Assembly: GCA_003342895.1 (NCBI GenBank)
Contig: PTFA01000483.1
Coordinates: 76,429-140,428, forward strand
Length of the DNA: 64,000 bases
Reading direction: 5' to 3'
Source of the DNA: Casuarius casuarius
Lineage: Eukaryota > Chordata > Aves > Casuariiformes > Casuariidae
Made by a program: the position numbers and the translations under genes. This document shows positions 18,431 to 33,200 of this stretch, piece by piece. The notes beneath the pieces are model-generated. The model was given only the letters and a program-made list of their open reading frames with translations, made no database searches and was not told the origin of the DNA. Position 1 is the first letter of the stretch. The number at the start of each line of letters is the position of its first letter.

Positions 18431-21400
18431 GAGATGGCCGAGTAATTGCTGCCACTGGGGAACTCGCTGATCTGGCCTGGACTCTATGTCCAGAGATTAT
18501 TCCTGCAGGCCTGAGGTAGCAATGCAGGCAGCAAGCTCGCAAAACTCAACTCATGACAGATCTCTGGCTAATGAAAGACCCAGCACAGCAAAGAAGGTTT
18601 CCATCCAGCAAAAACGTTCTGGCTTCTTTCGTGAGGCCATGCAGCATTTGATCAACTACTGCAGTCCTTTTCGGAAATGGACTGACCTAGGATTTCACCA
18701 AGAACAGCAGCCTTGATGCTAAACTGATGAGGGGTTCTCCTCCAGATGTTCAACACATGTGAACTTGGGGTTTAGACTCTACTTCACAGATAAAAGAAGG
18801 AAAGAAAGAAAGCATACCAATATGCCTTATAAAATAGAAAATAGTATTTTATTTTAGATCCTTAAAGAATTAGCTTAGCTTGTCTTACAGGAGTTCCTTA
18901 GAAACTCACAGGAAAGCACTAAAGAAAACATATCAAGCTAAAGCAAGCCTTTAAGTAGGATGAGCTTCTAGGGCAAACAGTATCTCCTGGGACTGGAGAT
19001 ACCTATTTTCTCAACTGAGGTATATTTTTCCACTGTCCCTTAATACCCCATTACAGCCATTATCTCAGAAGGACTGACACCCTCCCCACGGGATCCTGGT
19101 AGGTACCAGACAGCCACACTGAGACAGATGACTCCTCAAGAGATTTGCCCTGTTGAGAAGGCTAATGAAGTCCCTTCCCCCTGGAATCGCTAACTCCACA
19201 AACCTCTTCATGGAGACTCAGCTCATGATCAGCCCAGTACAGCGGTTTTAATCAGGAATCTCTGGATGAAGTTTATTACTGCCTTCTGGATACAGCCAAA
19301 CATGCAGCCAACAGACTGTCATTTTTTGCCTTAAATTCTACAAAGCCCCCAAGAATCACCATAACAGACACAATTACTCCATACGACACTGAGACTTGAG
19401 AGGAGGAAAGAAAAAGTCAAAGAAACAATAGGACCATTTAAATAAAATTCCACAGATAGCATAGGCAAGAACTTGACTTTGGAGAATGACTTTCTCCTTA
19501 GACTGTGTTGCATGGGAATTGCCATTAATTACGTAGTTTTGAAACTCTTCACGGATGGCAGTGGTCACAAGCAGAGGAGTTCTTAACAAGACAGCAGCAG
19601 ATGGTGCAGACGGGAAAGGAGCAGATGTCATGTTCTCACATCAGCCAGGCTCCTGACACTGGCCTACGTGGCACTCACGAGCAAACCTGAGACCGTTAGA
19701 TGGATCAGCTTAAAGTAGAAGCAAAAGGTTGTGAAGCGGTATTTTGAGGGAAAGAACTATTTGTTCCCAATGCCAGCAATGAAAAGAACAAAAAGAATCA
19801 GATTAAAACACAGCGAGGGAGCTGTAAGCTCGATATTAGCAAAACTGTTAATGCAAAGGACAGTGAGGCAGCGAGACCAGCTGCCTGCCAGGGGCCTCGC
19901 TGGCACCGCGGCCCTCACAGCAGGCGGGACGAACGCTGCAGCAGCGATCGGGGCCGAGCTGATCTGCCGTTTGCCGTGCGTGTGAAGCTACAGTGATCCC
20001 TCAAGGTCCTTCGACGGCTTCTTGCTATAGTTTCATGAAGAGGCAAAGAGGAGCAGGCAGCAGAGACGCAGGAGGAGCCTGCGCAAGCCCAGAGGACCCG
20101 GGGGGGGGGGGGCGAACGCATACTGTCAATGAGAGCTGTGCTGAAGGACACGAAATCCCAAACCGTGCCCAGGCACCTGACAGGCAGAGCTGAAGGACAG
20201 CCCTCTCCACACCCATCCAGCCAAAACAAAATCCTCGGATGACTGGGAAAGGGAAAAGCCATTCCTGTGGTGACTACGTTCATGTGGAAAGAAGGGACTC
20301 TCTGCCATTCCACAAATACAGAGAAATAAAAAGCTGTCTCTTAATACTCTAGTAACTAGGTTGTCGGTGAAGACACAAAGGTGTCGCCTGGTCCAGGCTC
20401 AGGAAGAGCAGCGACTGCTAGAGATGCTACCAGAATCCAGAACGGCAAGGCAGGCAGACTCACTCCGTCCAGTTTTCTGCAAAATCTTATATCAATCATC
20501 TCTCTGTGAGAAAGGCAAGTAGGAGAAAGGCAAATATGGTGTTCTTTGGTGCAATAAAAGGTACCCAATATCATATGGGGATTTCATTAGACCATGAGAG
20601 TGTTTTCATTCCTCAGGGAATTCAGGAAAAAGTGTCTACGAGTATCCAGTGTCCACGCACAGAGGAACGTGAAACCGACTCCTGGAAACCAGGCCGGCAG
20701 CAGCAGATCCACCCAGCTGCTGTCACCGGCCGGAGCAGAGGCCGGCCCGTGCAGGAGGCTGGGCTCCGGCTGCGCAGGGACAGCACCGTGCCAGACCAGG
20801 GCCAATATGAGCCAAAAGCAAGAGAACAGGCCAAAAAGCAAGAGAACAGGCCAAGAAGGCAGCAGATCCCTACTGGGCCACGACACTAGGCGCTCGGCCT
20901 GGCACGGCAGCATGTGCGGTACTTCCCACAGCCTTTTCCTCCTGAATTCCTTCCAGACCTACGGTCAAGTGGCTGCATGCACGGCAGCAAAGGGAATGCC
21001 GGTCACCCAAAGTCTCTCTGAATCCAATGTTCAACAGCCTTAAGGAGCCCCTTTGCTAGCTGCTCCCTCTATACAGGCCTGCGGACGCAGCTGCACAGAC
21101 AAGGACCTAAACACAGACTGGGTGTCCTTCCCGCCTACTAACAAGAATTACTTGCAACAGAAATAATTAGAGGTGTGACCAACAACGCGGACACAGCGAC
21201 TGAAAGCTCACTGTTTGGACTGTTGTCAGATGTATGTCCTTACTGGCCCCCAGCATGGGGAAATGCATGTCTGAACAGTCTCTCCGAGAAGGGAGAAATC
21301 CCTTCGTTAAAATTACAGTACAAGGAATAGCCTTCTCAGGCCCACGAAGGCTGCAGTCTTGAATTGCTTGGAACATGGATCGAAACAAAGCTCTCTGACT

Positions 21401-21590
21401 AGGGATCTCCAGATGCCTTCTGAACATATATCCCTGGCCCCGGTCAGCCCTCTCCAACTCTGCTCACAAGCTGCACGCACTGCAGCATGAAATGAAACCT
21501 CTTCTCCCCCATTTATTGTGGGAGTAAATTTCATTAGTGTCGAAAACCTCATTTCATATGAATCTTCACTTTGTGTTTTCATGCACATTC
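18431..21590. other. No gene recognised
   Basis: I found no conserved coding sequence. GC-rich islets at about 19.86-20.2 and 20.65-20.9 kb give short open frames on both strands without family resemblance. The region includes a 13-G run at 20100-20112 and a short tandem duplication at 20811-20855. Confidence 0.6.
20811..20855. repeat. tandem duplication, ~19-20 bp unit
   Basis: The unit 'gccaaaagcaagagaacag' is followed at once by 'gccaaaaagcaagagaacag', and then by a decayed third start (gccaagaagg). Confidence 0.9.
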
Positions 21591-21599
21591 TGGTTAATG

Positions 21600-22290
21600 C
21601 AGTCATCATAATGCCTGTGCACTTCCAAGAATGCTCCTATCTATCACATCCCTGTCAAAGCAGGAAAAAAACCAGTCTTTTCAATCTTTTCCCTAAGAGG
21701 ACAGTTTCTCTAGTCCCTCATCACCACTGTCACCAGTCTCTGAAACTCTTCTACTTCGACTGTAGGGCACAAGTATATAAGGCAAGACAGAGACAGAAGA
21801 TTCACAGGGTGACATTCTTCTATTTTCTGTATTATTCCCCATCCTATTCTTTACACATCGTAACATGAATTGACACTAGCTCTGCACCAAATAAAGATCT
21901 TCAGCTGGTGGTCTACAGTGACATCCAAATTTCATCCTGCCATGATGCAATCAGTTGAACTCTTATAAGGAGTCTGGAAGATATTTTCCAGTGTGCTTGA
22001 TTTTGCATTTTTTTGACAATGAATTAAATGTGACATCATCATGACTGTTCAATTTAGTTGCATAAATTCCTCACAGTCATTTCTAGATATAAGTAACTGA
22101 GTCATCTACAAATTTAGCCACTTCCATGTTCATTCCAACCCTTTCCTGGGCATTACTGTATTGACCAACTTTATACTTAGCAGGAAATCCTAAAGTCCTC
22201 GTTTTTCCACCTCTGAACCCTATGCAAACTTAAAGAGATATTTCTAATTTGTTTTCTGTCTCTTAGCTAGTTTTTGACTCATGGCATTCA
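21600..22290 (-). mobile_element. ancient, diverged CR1-like LINE fragment
   Basis: Plus-strand phrases such as 'actgagtcatctacaaattt', 'agccacttccatgttcattc' and 'tgttttctgtctcttagcta' match the reverse complement of old sauropsid CR1 copies, as recalled. There they run in the same order ('catctgcaaattttgccacct' and so on). The copy is highly diverged, has no intact frame, and its ends are approximate. Confidence 0.65.
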
Positions 22291-25200
22291 TTGCTTTTTA
22301 CCCATACACAGTGCTGCATATCATATGCAAAGACTTTATATATAAATGCACCTTATTCATGACGGTTCAGGAGAAAGAGAGGCATTCACCTTCTCTACAG
22401 AGATCACATTACTTACCATTGTGCAGAAGTAATATCACCTTCATCCCGAGGGATCACAGAGGACACACACAGAGCCCTTTTCCACAGGACAGCCACCTCT
22501 TGGATGGAAGTAAGCAGTAATGGGGGCGTTACACAATAATGTCGCAGAGGCGAAGTGACGGACAGTTCTCTGGCTATCACTAAGGGAGCACTTCAGGCTG
22601 TGCAGGCTGCACTCACCTGCCATGAGTGTGGAGGGAGGAGAAGTCTTAACTTTTTTTCTTGGGAGTGGGGAGGAGGGGAGAGAGGGGAGAATAAGTATAG
22701 CTCATGTTGCCCACCGGGTCTAGAATTAATTTCTTTTTGGTGGAGGAAATCAAGTGATGAGCAAAGCCATAGAGATTTTTGGAGCTGGTGTGAATTAATC
22801 ATCCAGGGCTGTCTATATATGAAAAGAGACAGAGGGCAAGACGGTGAAGGACCAGACACTGTATTTTTGGTGATTAGCAATCAAGCAAAGATGACTATGC
22901 AGGGAGGCCAATGCAAACTAAAATTAGGGTCATTACGTGACAAACAGGATGCCCAAGAACAAGATGACCCTGGAAGCAGGGAGATGGTACTGGAGGCAGA
23001 AAAGGAGGTCATGCTGTCAACATAGATCCTTTTATGTAGTGAGTTTTGCCGCTCTAATTGAGTGGTGCCTAAAAAAACATAGCTGGATAATAAATTCTCA
23101 GCTGATCTGAAGGGCTAGCAAGTACAGCTGCAAAAGCTGTGCCTGCTTTGATCTTTCAGACCTCAGAGGTCCTGTTTTGTTGATCAGAACTGGAACAGCT
23201 ATGGTTAGAACTCATCATGCTGAAACCAGAGCCTCATTTTCATAAAATACGATCACCCAGGCTAGAGCACTAAAAAGGCACCTTTCTAGGGAGACTGGGC
23301 CAAAGTCGGTCATGATGCTGTGACTGGTGCACAAAACTTTAGCGAACATATATAATCAGGCTCACCTTCATTTTGTCTTAACTGCGGCACACTGAATCAC
23401 ATGACAGCACTCTGAGTGAAAGTGAGAAAGAGAAGTTAATTCTGAAAGGGAGGTGAGAAATTTCCCTCTGTTGTCCATGCTCCTGCATATATTGCGCTGC
23501 ATGCTTCTACAACCTTGTCGCGCCGATTTTCAGTTCGTAGCCTGCTCCTGTTTCTAGCCTGAATTCCTCAGCAGCCAGTTTATCAGTTCTTGCCCAGCGC
23601 TGCACTTCCATTTCGGTGATGTGTTGCTACAAGAGACGTGTTTTGGCCTCTCAAGTAAAAAAAAGGCATCAGCGTGATGGGGTGAGTCCAGTGCCACAAG
23701 GAGGATGCAGACCGTTCATCTGACCATACGGAAACCAAGCTTCTCTCCATCGAGGCAGCATTTATTTGTCCTCATTACCTCCTGTCTCCTTCCCACACCC
23801 TTTGCCTCCTCTGTCTCTAAGATTATTTGGGCTTACTAGGCCGAGTTCTACCTGTTAAGCAAACAGCAATAGTATATTGATACAAAATATCAAAATTTCA
23901 CAGGCTGGACATGTGACCAAGACACAAAAGTCACAGTAATTAAAAACTGATTCCTCCTTCTTTCCTGATATCTTATCTGATGTTATGAACATCTCTTTTC
24001 AGACTGCCGCTTCTGAAAAGATTCTTCTTACAGGAAGGTCCTACATGTCTCTAAGGCTCAGGCCCTTCTTTTTAAACTTTGATGAAGAGCGGAGCCTCGC
24101 ATTAAATGGACTTCCTGATGCTCTGTTGAAAAAAGTCCACCTTTGAAGACAGTCAATGCGTGCATAAGGGTGCTCGGAGTGCATATATTTGCATAATTAG
24201 CATGAGCTAGTGCAAGCTGAAAAGCTGCCATTTCCTTCATTCTGAAATGACGTCAGGATGCTGAGATGGTAACTGATGCTTTCATTCAGAAGGTGTGAAA
24301 TCTCCAACTGCAGCTCCTTTGGTGCCAATGGGCGAAAAAGGCTCCAGCCCCAAATAGGGTCCATTCAGAGAAGAAAAAACAACGCATTCATTTGCAAACA
24401 CACCAGCACTGTAACGAGTACACCAAGCTGCCGCTCCTTGGGAGAGAGGTTACAAAGGCCAGAAGAAAGGTCCTGCACAGAATGCTGAGCAAGGTCCTGC
24501 CTCTTATCCCGTGTGCAAACACACTTTCCAGCTCCGACTGCAATACGGACCCACCCCTCTGCAAATCCACGGAAGCCCTGTGCTGTTTAGCAAGAGGGAG
24601 AGGAGCACGCTGTTGTTGGAAGCAACGTGCTAAACCCAGCACCTGACGGGCACAGAGCTGCCGAAGCTGCTGCTCTCTAGCCTGCAAACTGAGCAGCCTG
24701 CAGCTAGTAGGACCAGCTCTGGCTGACAGAGAAGGGCTCAGGAACTTAAAAATAAAAACTAAGATTGCTTTGGCAGCCAGTACACAAACTAGGAACCGGG
24801 GATTCACAGTCCAACCCCGCCTCATTTACAGACTTGCTGTGCCTCCCAGGAGAGCCCTTTCAGCTTCCCTGCACCTGGGCACCCTTGCTGCACTCGGGGA
24901 GCAGCCCGGACCCGTCACGAAGGGTGAGGGGCTCTATCCGCCCTTGTGAGATGCTTTAGCAGCTGGGAGCAGAAGGGTGGATCTGTGGGCCACTACAGCA
25001 CTGGCAGCATGAACCGAGACGTGCTGGTAGAGCAGCATGGGGAAAGTTTGCACAAGGCCAAACTGCTCTCTGTGTGTCCAAAGCATCCAAGAGGAATAAC
25101 TTCATTAAATTAAAAGGAAACCCTTCCCCAGAGGAGTGAGCAGAAGAGATCCTGTGCAGTGTGTGGGCATACGTGGTGGGTTCCAGAAAGGAAAGATTCT

Positions 25201-28200
25201 GGGCAGACGAATTCTATTTTAAACAAAACTGTCATTTCCTTTTTTTGGCAGAGGGAGTCAGCTGCTGTAAGCAGAGCGTTTGTGCGATAGGGCCTGGCCC
25301 TGTGCAAGCAGCTGTAACCCTGCCACTGCCACAGACAAGATGGAAAGCAAACAGCAATATCTCACTCTGGGTTGGCCTTTAGGGGACAAATGAGAGGCTG
25401 GAGAGTTCTAGCATCAGCCTCTGCCATGGCTAGAGGAAACAGGCTATACTCTACTTCTGGGAACTTAGCCACAGCGTAGACAGCTACCTTCACCTTCCAA
25501 ACTGGATCACCCGAACACAAAGAAAGGAGCTTAGCCAATTCCCCAGACGCTAAAGAGAGATGACCCACAGCCCTTACTGGTTTCCACAGAGTGTAAATTA
25601 GATTACAAAGCTGATGTAATGCTTATATTGGCTGCAACAGTAAATCAGCTGTTATACTCTTCTTAAAAACATTTCTTTTAGTTTCAAAGCAAAATATTTT
25701 TGTTAGATTGCAACAGAATATATGTTAGAATGAAATATCAGCTAAAATTATTGATAAAAGCAATTAAAATTTTTTTCTTAAACTTGCAGTGATCCATCAG
25801 TTACTTTTACTTTTCTTTCTTTCCCCTATAAACTTTGAAAATATTCAGGATACTCTGTTTATTTAGGCACACAAAATCTCAGGCTCCCAGTCCTTGTTTT
25901 TCAGACAGAAATGGCTGTACTGCATTCAGCATATGTTTTGATTGAAAAAATATGATAGCGTCACTGCACTTTCCCAGTTTGAATCTCTCTTTGTTCTTTC
26001 TTTCCATGACTACTTTGCTCTCTGGGCTCTTGGAATTACATTTTTTTACTCCTCTTGACTGTCCAAAACACTTTCCATTTTATCATCATCTGTGATTATT
26101 ATGCTGTTACATCCCAGCCCTGACCATTCCTTAAAGAACTGTTAAGAAATTCGGAAGAGCGCGACGTCTGCGCAGCCATCCTGGGATGCATCGGGCTGGC
26201 TGCTGGCAGCAGATGACCCTCCCAGGCGTCATGGTCCTGAGCCAGGTGCCCAGCATCCCAGTGGGGAGACCAGTCCCCTTAAAGGGGCATCAACGGACAC
26301 CAACAAGCTGAGCAGCTGCTAAGGCAGCCAGGAAAACAACAAACAAACAAACAACAAAAAACCCACCAAGACGAAGTGGGGAAGATGGGCCCTCGCACTA
26401 GGTCATCGCTTGACAGTCCTAGGAGGAGACGTTCTCAGCTGTGACTCCCCTCCTGCAGTGCGGGTGGAAAGCTGGAGTCTTCACTCTATTCAGCCTATAT
26501 TCAGTCAGGTTTTCACAGGAAGACAGAGGACCCAGGAGACGACGGCACAGTGCCTGCTCGCTGGCACATCCCTCGGGAGACGGACGACCTGCTTCATTCC
26601 CCGCCTGCCAGAGACGGAGCGGGGTTGCTCTCCCTCCCTCTGGCTGAGGTTAGTCTGTCTTGCACACACAATTAAAACACTCACGAGCACAGAGACGTGA
26701 ACTGGATCTTCGCACATCTGTGTCCCAAACACCACACTATACAGTGACTGTCTTTGCTCCCTCCCCCGACAGCTCTAAGGAATAATTAATTAATTATGTA
26801 AGCCACGACTATGTCAACGGGGGACACAAAGAACAGCCTCGGAGTGACAGTGCCCTGTGGTTACGGGGTCCTCTCTGCTTTGACGCAGTCCTAATGTAGG
26901 CACCAGTTCCAGCTCAGATAGGAACTCCAGCCAGATCTCTAACCAGAGGTTGTATTTACCGGAACAAGGGGATATTTCCCACTCACTGATCGTTATCTTT
27001 CGAACAGTAGAGCTGGGTCAGATGAAACGAGACTGTCAGGAAAGATAAGTGGAAAATCACCCAGGTGAAGATTGCAGCTGGTGGTTGGTGCTAACTGCTT
27101 GGCAGAGACCAAGAGATGCTCTCAGCTCTAGGTGGGAGGCTGCAGTGCTCACTGGGGCTCAACTGTTAGATTCAGGTGCCTAAAAGGATGCAGAGTTCTG
27201 GGCAGCTCCAGCTCTCATTCCTCTTCCAGAGATGAGCAGAGCACAGGGCACAGCAAAGTCACTCACTGGGTGATCACAGCCAAAAGGGGCTGTCTCAGAG
27301 TCACTCCCACAGCTTCCATTCACAGCGTGTGATGGCTACAACTGCTTATATAAAAACAATATTAGAAAAGGGCTGCAGTTTTATCTTTTAGTATGATTCA
27401 GCAGGTGGGAATAATGAGGAACTGGCACTAGGCAGTGCTTTGCAGTCTACCAGCAAGTGCTTTGCTTCTCATTGTCTGAAAATGTCTACAATAACGTTTT
27501 ATTTTGTATACTTTCAAACACTCTGCAGAAATAGATAAGTAAGTGTTTATTTTATTCATCTATAGATAAATGTAAAGGTTTATCTCCTTAAGAATTTTTT
27601 TAGTGATTTTCTCTTATCTAAAAAAAAGAAAATCACTGGGTGCTAGCAAAGGGAAAACATGTTTGTAGTAGGAATATTAAAATCAGTTGAACATTGAGAG
27701 GCAAGACGCTGTAAAAGAGTACTCTCCCCCTGCAAAGAAAGGCTAGGGCAGAGAAAACGTGCTGGTGTTGTGGAGCAACGGAAGGGAGCATGCAAGTGAG
27801 CACCAAAAGTGTCACAGACGAAACCATGCAGGATATGAAATGAAGGAATTTTTAACTGCTCCTAGAAAGGAAAGGGAAGCCAAGGGTGTTTGAGCAAGGA
27901 GGTGTTATTGTATGTGCTGGTCTCTACCAGAAGTTTCAAAATAGCACATGATGATTTTTCATACTAGGATAGTGAGTTACATAGTTAAAATCGTGGCACT
28001 GCTGAACTAAAGCCCTCTGAATGTGCAGTAAGAGACACACTTCATCCGAAGGAACTGAATAAACAGGAAAAAGGACAGGAAAACACAATGAAGTACAGAG
28101 CAAGAGTGAAGGTAGGCTGGTTGTCTCTACGAAGCAAAGCATGCCACAAGGAGTACAGAACTGCAGCATACTCACCTTGGTTTTAGTCTGTTAACATCGG

Positions 28201-29986
28201 TAACAGCTAAGGAAACCTCCTGGTATCAGTTTTAGCTTTGGTTAACATCCCAGACACAGACTGATGGGAGTTTTCAGTTTGTGTGGTATATTTACCACTA
28301 TTATTCATATGCTAGTTAGACTGAAGCTGAGTGGAGGGGAGAAGAGCAGGCTGGCCTACCTGTCTGCCATCACACCCTCCTTGCACTGTGCAGACTCACT
28401 CAGGAATACATTAAATAACACATGCACTAAAGCCCCTTAGAGTTCAAGGGTTTCCTGATGTTAGGCTACAGAGGTACACTCTGCGCGTGGAGAAAAGGAT
28501 GACAGGCACTGCAGCCAACCCTGAAGTGAGACTCGGCAGTACAGACAGGCACAGGAATGGTGGGGAAGGATGCAACACATGCAAGAGCATCAGGTGAGCC
28601 AGAGCAGAGCTGGTGACACATTCTGGACTCTTTCAGAGGCTTCAGATAGAGGTTTTCAAACAGTGTCTACCCAGTTATCTTCAGGAGTGCAAACTGAAGA
28701 ACTGGTCACAGATTTGCTCCAAGCAACACCTGTGCAATTTAACATTCTCAGTGCAAAAGGAGCAGCGAAGTACCCAGGCAAAGAAAGAAGCGAGCAGCTG
28801 GTTTGGGACAGAACTTTAGAGCATCTCAGAGGCCGGGACAAAACTAGAAGTCTTCAAAAAGCTACAGGGACTGCAGGGAATGAAGAGAAAGAAACCTCAG
28901 TATCAAAAGCCACAGAAAGAAACTAGGATCAGCAAGAAAACTCCAAAGAGGAGAGAAGTTTCTCAACAGGAGCAAAATCAAAGAGTGAAATTAATTAAGA
29001 ACAACACTAGACAGGACAGAGAAGGGAAAAACACAGCAGTAAGCACTCATTAGGGTCAAAAGAAGACTAGCTAGAGAGACTCTAAAGCAACAGAATTTAA
29101 AGAGTATGGGAAAGAACAACAGATGAAATGAATTAATGCCAAAAAGATTAGCATGTGGTGTGCACACCAACATAAAACAGGAGGGGCACAGAATGGCCTG
29201 GGATGAAGAAGAGAGAAGTCTGGTTTCCAGAAGAACCATTGCTGAGTCTGTCAGGATGGAGAAGAATGAGGTGTCTGAGAGCACATTCAGGTTTCCTTTT
29301 GTGAATCTACCCGGAGATGTTTAAGAGCTTACCTCACTGCACTGTTGCTGCTTGTCAGGAGAATTAACTGTGCTTTATGGTGAGAATAGGCTGTGCCAAA
29401 TGACTGACCACCTCCTGGGGAAATACTAAGAAGGTGAAGCAGCAGCAGGGTAAGAGAAGGAGGTCAAATAATTAAGGTATGGGAGGTAGTGGGCACTTGC
29501 CACATCCCAGGAGACACTCCCTCTAACCATTTGTCTTTGTCTTGTTTTCTCTCTCCCCTTTAACACCTTCATGCCACCTACAGCTCCTCTCCCAGGCAAC
29601 TTCTATAATTATGCTATACCTACCATAGCAACCATCCTATTGCATTCTAATTGCACATACTGTCTCACTTTTATGCTAAAGAGCAATTTGGTAGCTCAGC
29701 CATTTTAGAACCACTAATTGAAGGCTCAGACAGATGTTCACTTTGGAAACAGCTGTATCTATTTCAGAAGTTATTGTTCATAACTGTTCATGAAATGCCC
29801 CTCAACTGTAAGTTACAAAAATGGAAGCTGAGCTACATTAATGGATAAGATGAGCCCTTCTAGTCTGCCAGGTGCAGAATTGGTCAGGGAAGATTCCGTT
29901 CCCTTCAGTGGCTCTGCTTGCTCAAGCTGGCCCTGAATCCTTTGCTGTGAAATAGTCTCTGGGCACTCACATGAATCAAAAACACT
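22291..29986. other. No gene recognised
   Basis: About 7.7 kb of moderately AT-rich sequence. Open frames are short and show no conserved motifs. An A-rich 'aaacaacaaacaaacaaaca' run lies at about 26336-26360. Nothing else can be supported. Confidence 0.6.
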
Positions 29987-30268
29987 GAGCCACAGAACGG
30001 TTGAGATTGGAAGGTACCTCTGGAGACCACCTAGTCCAACTCCTGCTCAAGCAGGGCCACCTGGAGCAGGTTGCTCAGAACCGTGTCCAGACAGCTTTTG
30101 CACATCTCCAAGGATGGAGACTCCACAACCTCCCTGGGCAACCTGTTCCAGTGCTCAGTCACCCTCACAGTAAAAAAGTTTTTCCCTGTTCAGACGGAAC
30201 TTCCTGTGTTTCAGTTTGTGCCCATTTTGTCCCATATTGTCACTGGGCACCACTGAAAAGAGTCTGGC
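29987..30268 (-). mobile_element. CR1 LINE 3' fragment (avian type)
   Basis: The plus strand reads as the reverse complement of an avian CR1 3' end. It carries 'cacagaacggttgagattgg', 'cacctagtccaactcctgct', 'ccaaggatggagactccaca' and 'cactgggcaccactgaaaag'. It is 5'-truncated on its own strand. Short open frames here (such as HISKDGDSTTSLGNLF) are CR1 shadows. Confidence 0.95.
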
Positions 30269-33200
30269 CTTCGTATGAGAGATGCCTTACTCATCCTAAT
30301 AAACACAACTCTGCATAGGAGCATTATCTCCGGCTGTGAGGAGCTGGAGCTGTAACTTCTTAAATGTCTCCAGCTAAATCCACAAAAAGAAACCTAAACA
30401 CACCTTATGACACCCTCTTATCTGCTGCCCTCACTCCACCAACCCTTGACAGATTCAGAGATGGTCCCTTTGGAAACCAAACTAATTTCTCATGTTTTCC
30501 TTTTCAGTGTAGTTTCAGCTGTCATTTGCTGCTAGTCCGTGAACAGAGGATTCCACAAAAAATGTTCCTGTTGCCACTGAAGCAGACGTCTTTTTCCAGA
30601 TTTCAGGTCCAAAGACTCCTGTAAGTAGCAGAGCTGGATAACTTTTGATTCCTTACTTTTAACAAGGATATGCATCACTGGATACATGTTCTTACAACAG
30701 AGCTTATAGCAGAGCTTCAGGAAAACTGTGCATTTCTCCCAGTTGTGAAGTATTTTGCCAATACTGATCCTGACTGACTTGGAGGAACGGCTCGTGATCT
30801 GTCCTGCTTCCCTCTCTGATTTTTTTTTTTCTTTTGACAACTGATGCGATATGAAATGCTACAGCTGATCTCATGTTTAAGCAGGCTATCTTAGGTGGAG
30901 AAAACTTAGTTGTATCAGGGAGGGGATGACTGTAACAAACAAGGAATCATTCTGAGGTTTCCTCCTGTTTGCTGATTTAGATGCCAAATTTCTGGCAAGA
31001 GCCTCTTCAGAGCTTTTTACAGCCTAATATTGATACATCTGATTTCTAGCATCTGTTTAGACTCCTCAAACCTGCTTCCCACTCCCTACTGTTGATAGTC
31101 TCATTCTTACTAGCTTTTCTTCTCTCACACCTGTTTATTTTGGAGATGACCTGCTGAATGTCATCTGCTTTTAAGATATGGCTATTAAACCAGCTGTGGA
31201 CGGTGTGGGGCAGGGGTGGGAAAACACAGAATGGCTGTATTCTGTCAGCCCTTAGGAAAAAGCAGCTGTCCTCTGCCAATATCCTTCTCTGCTGATGTAT
31301 TTTGACTTTGCACTCTTGGATTTAATTGCCACTTGATAACTTCTCTGCATGGTCTGGATTCCTGGGATTTGATTTACAGTGTGAAGTACAGTGACGATGA
31401 ATGGGATGTAGGAAGTTATTTAAAAAGGCATAGCTTCAAGGCCACCTGTCCTTTCTGCTAGTAAATGCAGGCCCTGTCTGTCCAGCACTGAAAAGAGAGG
31501 CATTTGGGAAGAGCTGAACTGTTGTTCCTATCAGAGCAGGGATATCTTCCGCTTTCAGCATTGGTGACAAGGCACCTCAGCCAGCACCGCTCGCCAGTCA
31601 GCCTGCTCATCTGCCTTGCTCTGAGCTCACTGAAGTCCCATGCCCTAGCGGGAGCCCCCGCTTCTTTACGCTATCCAGTCCAGCCAGGCCTCTTCCAGCT
31701 CGCAGAATGCTCAGTGGGATCTGCCTCTACGAGTCAGGGACTGGCCTGGGAGGATAAAAGGGGCTGACTTGCAAGAATAAAAAGGGCTAGAAGAGGCCTT
31801 CAAAACCAAGAACAGCTTTGTCTCAGATCCTCTCGCTTGTTCAGCTCCCTCAGAGCCACGCAGGCACAGAACCTTTCCATACCCCCAAGCATCCCACTTC
31901 ACTGATAATCACTTTTGCTTTTCACTATGGGCCAACAGCAGGAAAGAAACCCCGTAACAATTAAAACTCCTAAGCAAAGCAAATCTAACAGTTGGGAATT
32001 GGGCCAAAACACATATTGTGCTCATACTTACTAGCCTGCAAGCTGGTTCTTCAAAAAGATTCTGTATAGATCGAAGCCACAGAGAACCACCCTGCCCAGT
32101 GTTTTCCCGCCAAAGAAAGGAATCGTATTTGTTTGAAGCAATTTCTTTCTTATAAGTCCTGGGCAGTATTTGCATTTCTGTCCAAGTACTGCAACTCATC
32201 CCTCTTATGCCATTTTAGGAGGCTTTTTGGAACAAAAATCTAGCCAACCAAAAAGTAAATCCCTGGCTTCTTGCCCACTTTTCCTCCAAGATGTGAGTAC
32301 CATGCCTTCTGACGTACTGACGTTCCTCAGGCAAGAGTCAAAACAGAGATACTAATGGCCCTTTTCTTCTAGCTTCCTCCTTAATTATTTAAGAAGAACT
32401 CTGCACTGGAACTTAACAGAGAACGGTAGAGGTGAGCTGGTTGGGATCCTAGTGAAATAAAAGGTCAGCTATAGCAAGTAAAAAATTTAGACAATATCTC
32501 TTAATTAAACATTGAAGTTAGCAGAGGAAACAAATGACACAGATTTGCTAGTTATGGCGCTATGCATTTTTATCACAATCTATTTATACTTAAAGCATAT
32601 TGTGAAAAACACCACTAAGTCTCCACAATCTTGATCTATTCACTGGAAAGAATCGAAAGGACTTCTCTCACGACACTACCAAAATACACGAAGAACAGAG
32701 TTGGCAAATGCCAGCCCACCATGCAGTGGTACAACACAGCTTCTGGACAAGCCTTCGAGTGGGAGCTAAGGCTATAGCTTGTGCTGTTTGTTTCCTGCCA
32801 GCTGGTATTTCTATTTTCCTACCATTGCCGGTATCCCTGAAACAGGAAGGGACTCTCCTTTCCAAGGTTAAAACAGCTACGAGACTTTCAGGTCAGGTGC
32901 TTTGTGAACATATTCAGTAACAACTATAGCTGCTCGAGGCATTTAGCTGACATCCCAGGTGAGTCAGGAGAAATGGCTCAGCCTTTCCCATAGGAGGGGG
33001 TCTGACATAGTCTTGCTGTGCCTAAGTGCTGCGATTTATTTTCACCTTTGGTTCATACTAAAGAAACATAAATTTCCACATGCACTGACTGGTGCCTATA
33101 GGTCAATCCTCCTCCTCTTGCAATTTCCTCCCCAGGATCTCAAAAGATAAAACAAATTTACAAAGTGCTTGTACTGCAGAATGCCAGAGCCACAAAGAAC

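Noticed and set aside
30001..30318. Plus-strand frames such as HISKDGDSTTSLGNLF at 30071 and HISKDGDSTASLGNLF at 46440
   Set aside because: The same peptide at two places reflects the CR1 reverse strand, not a gene family.
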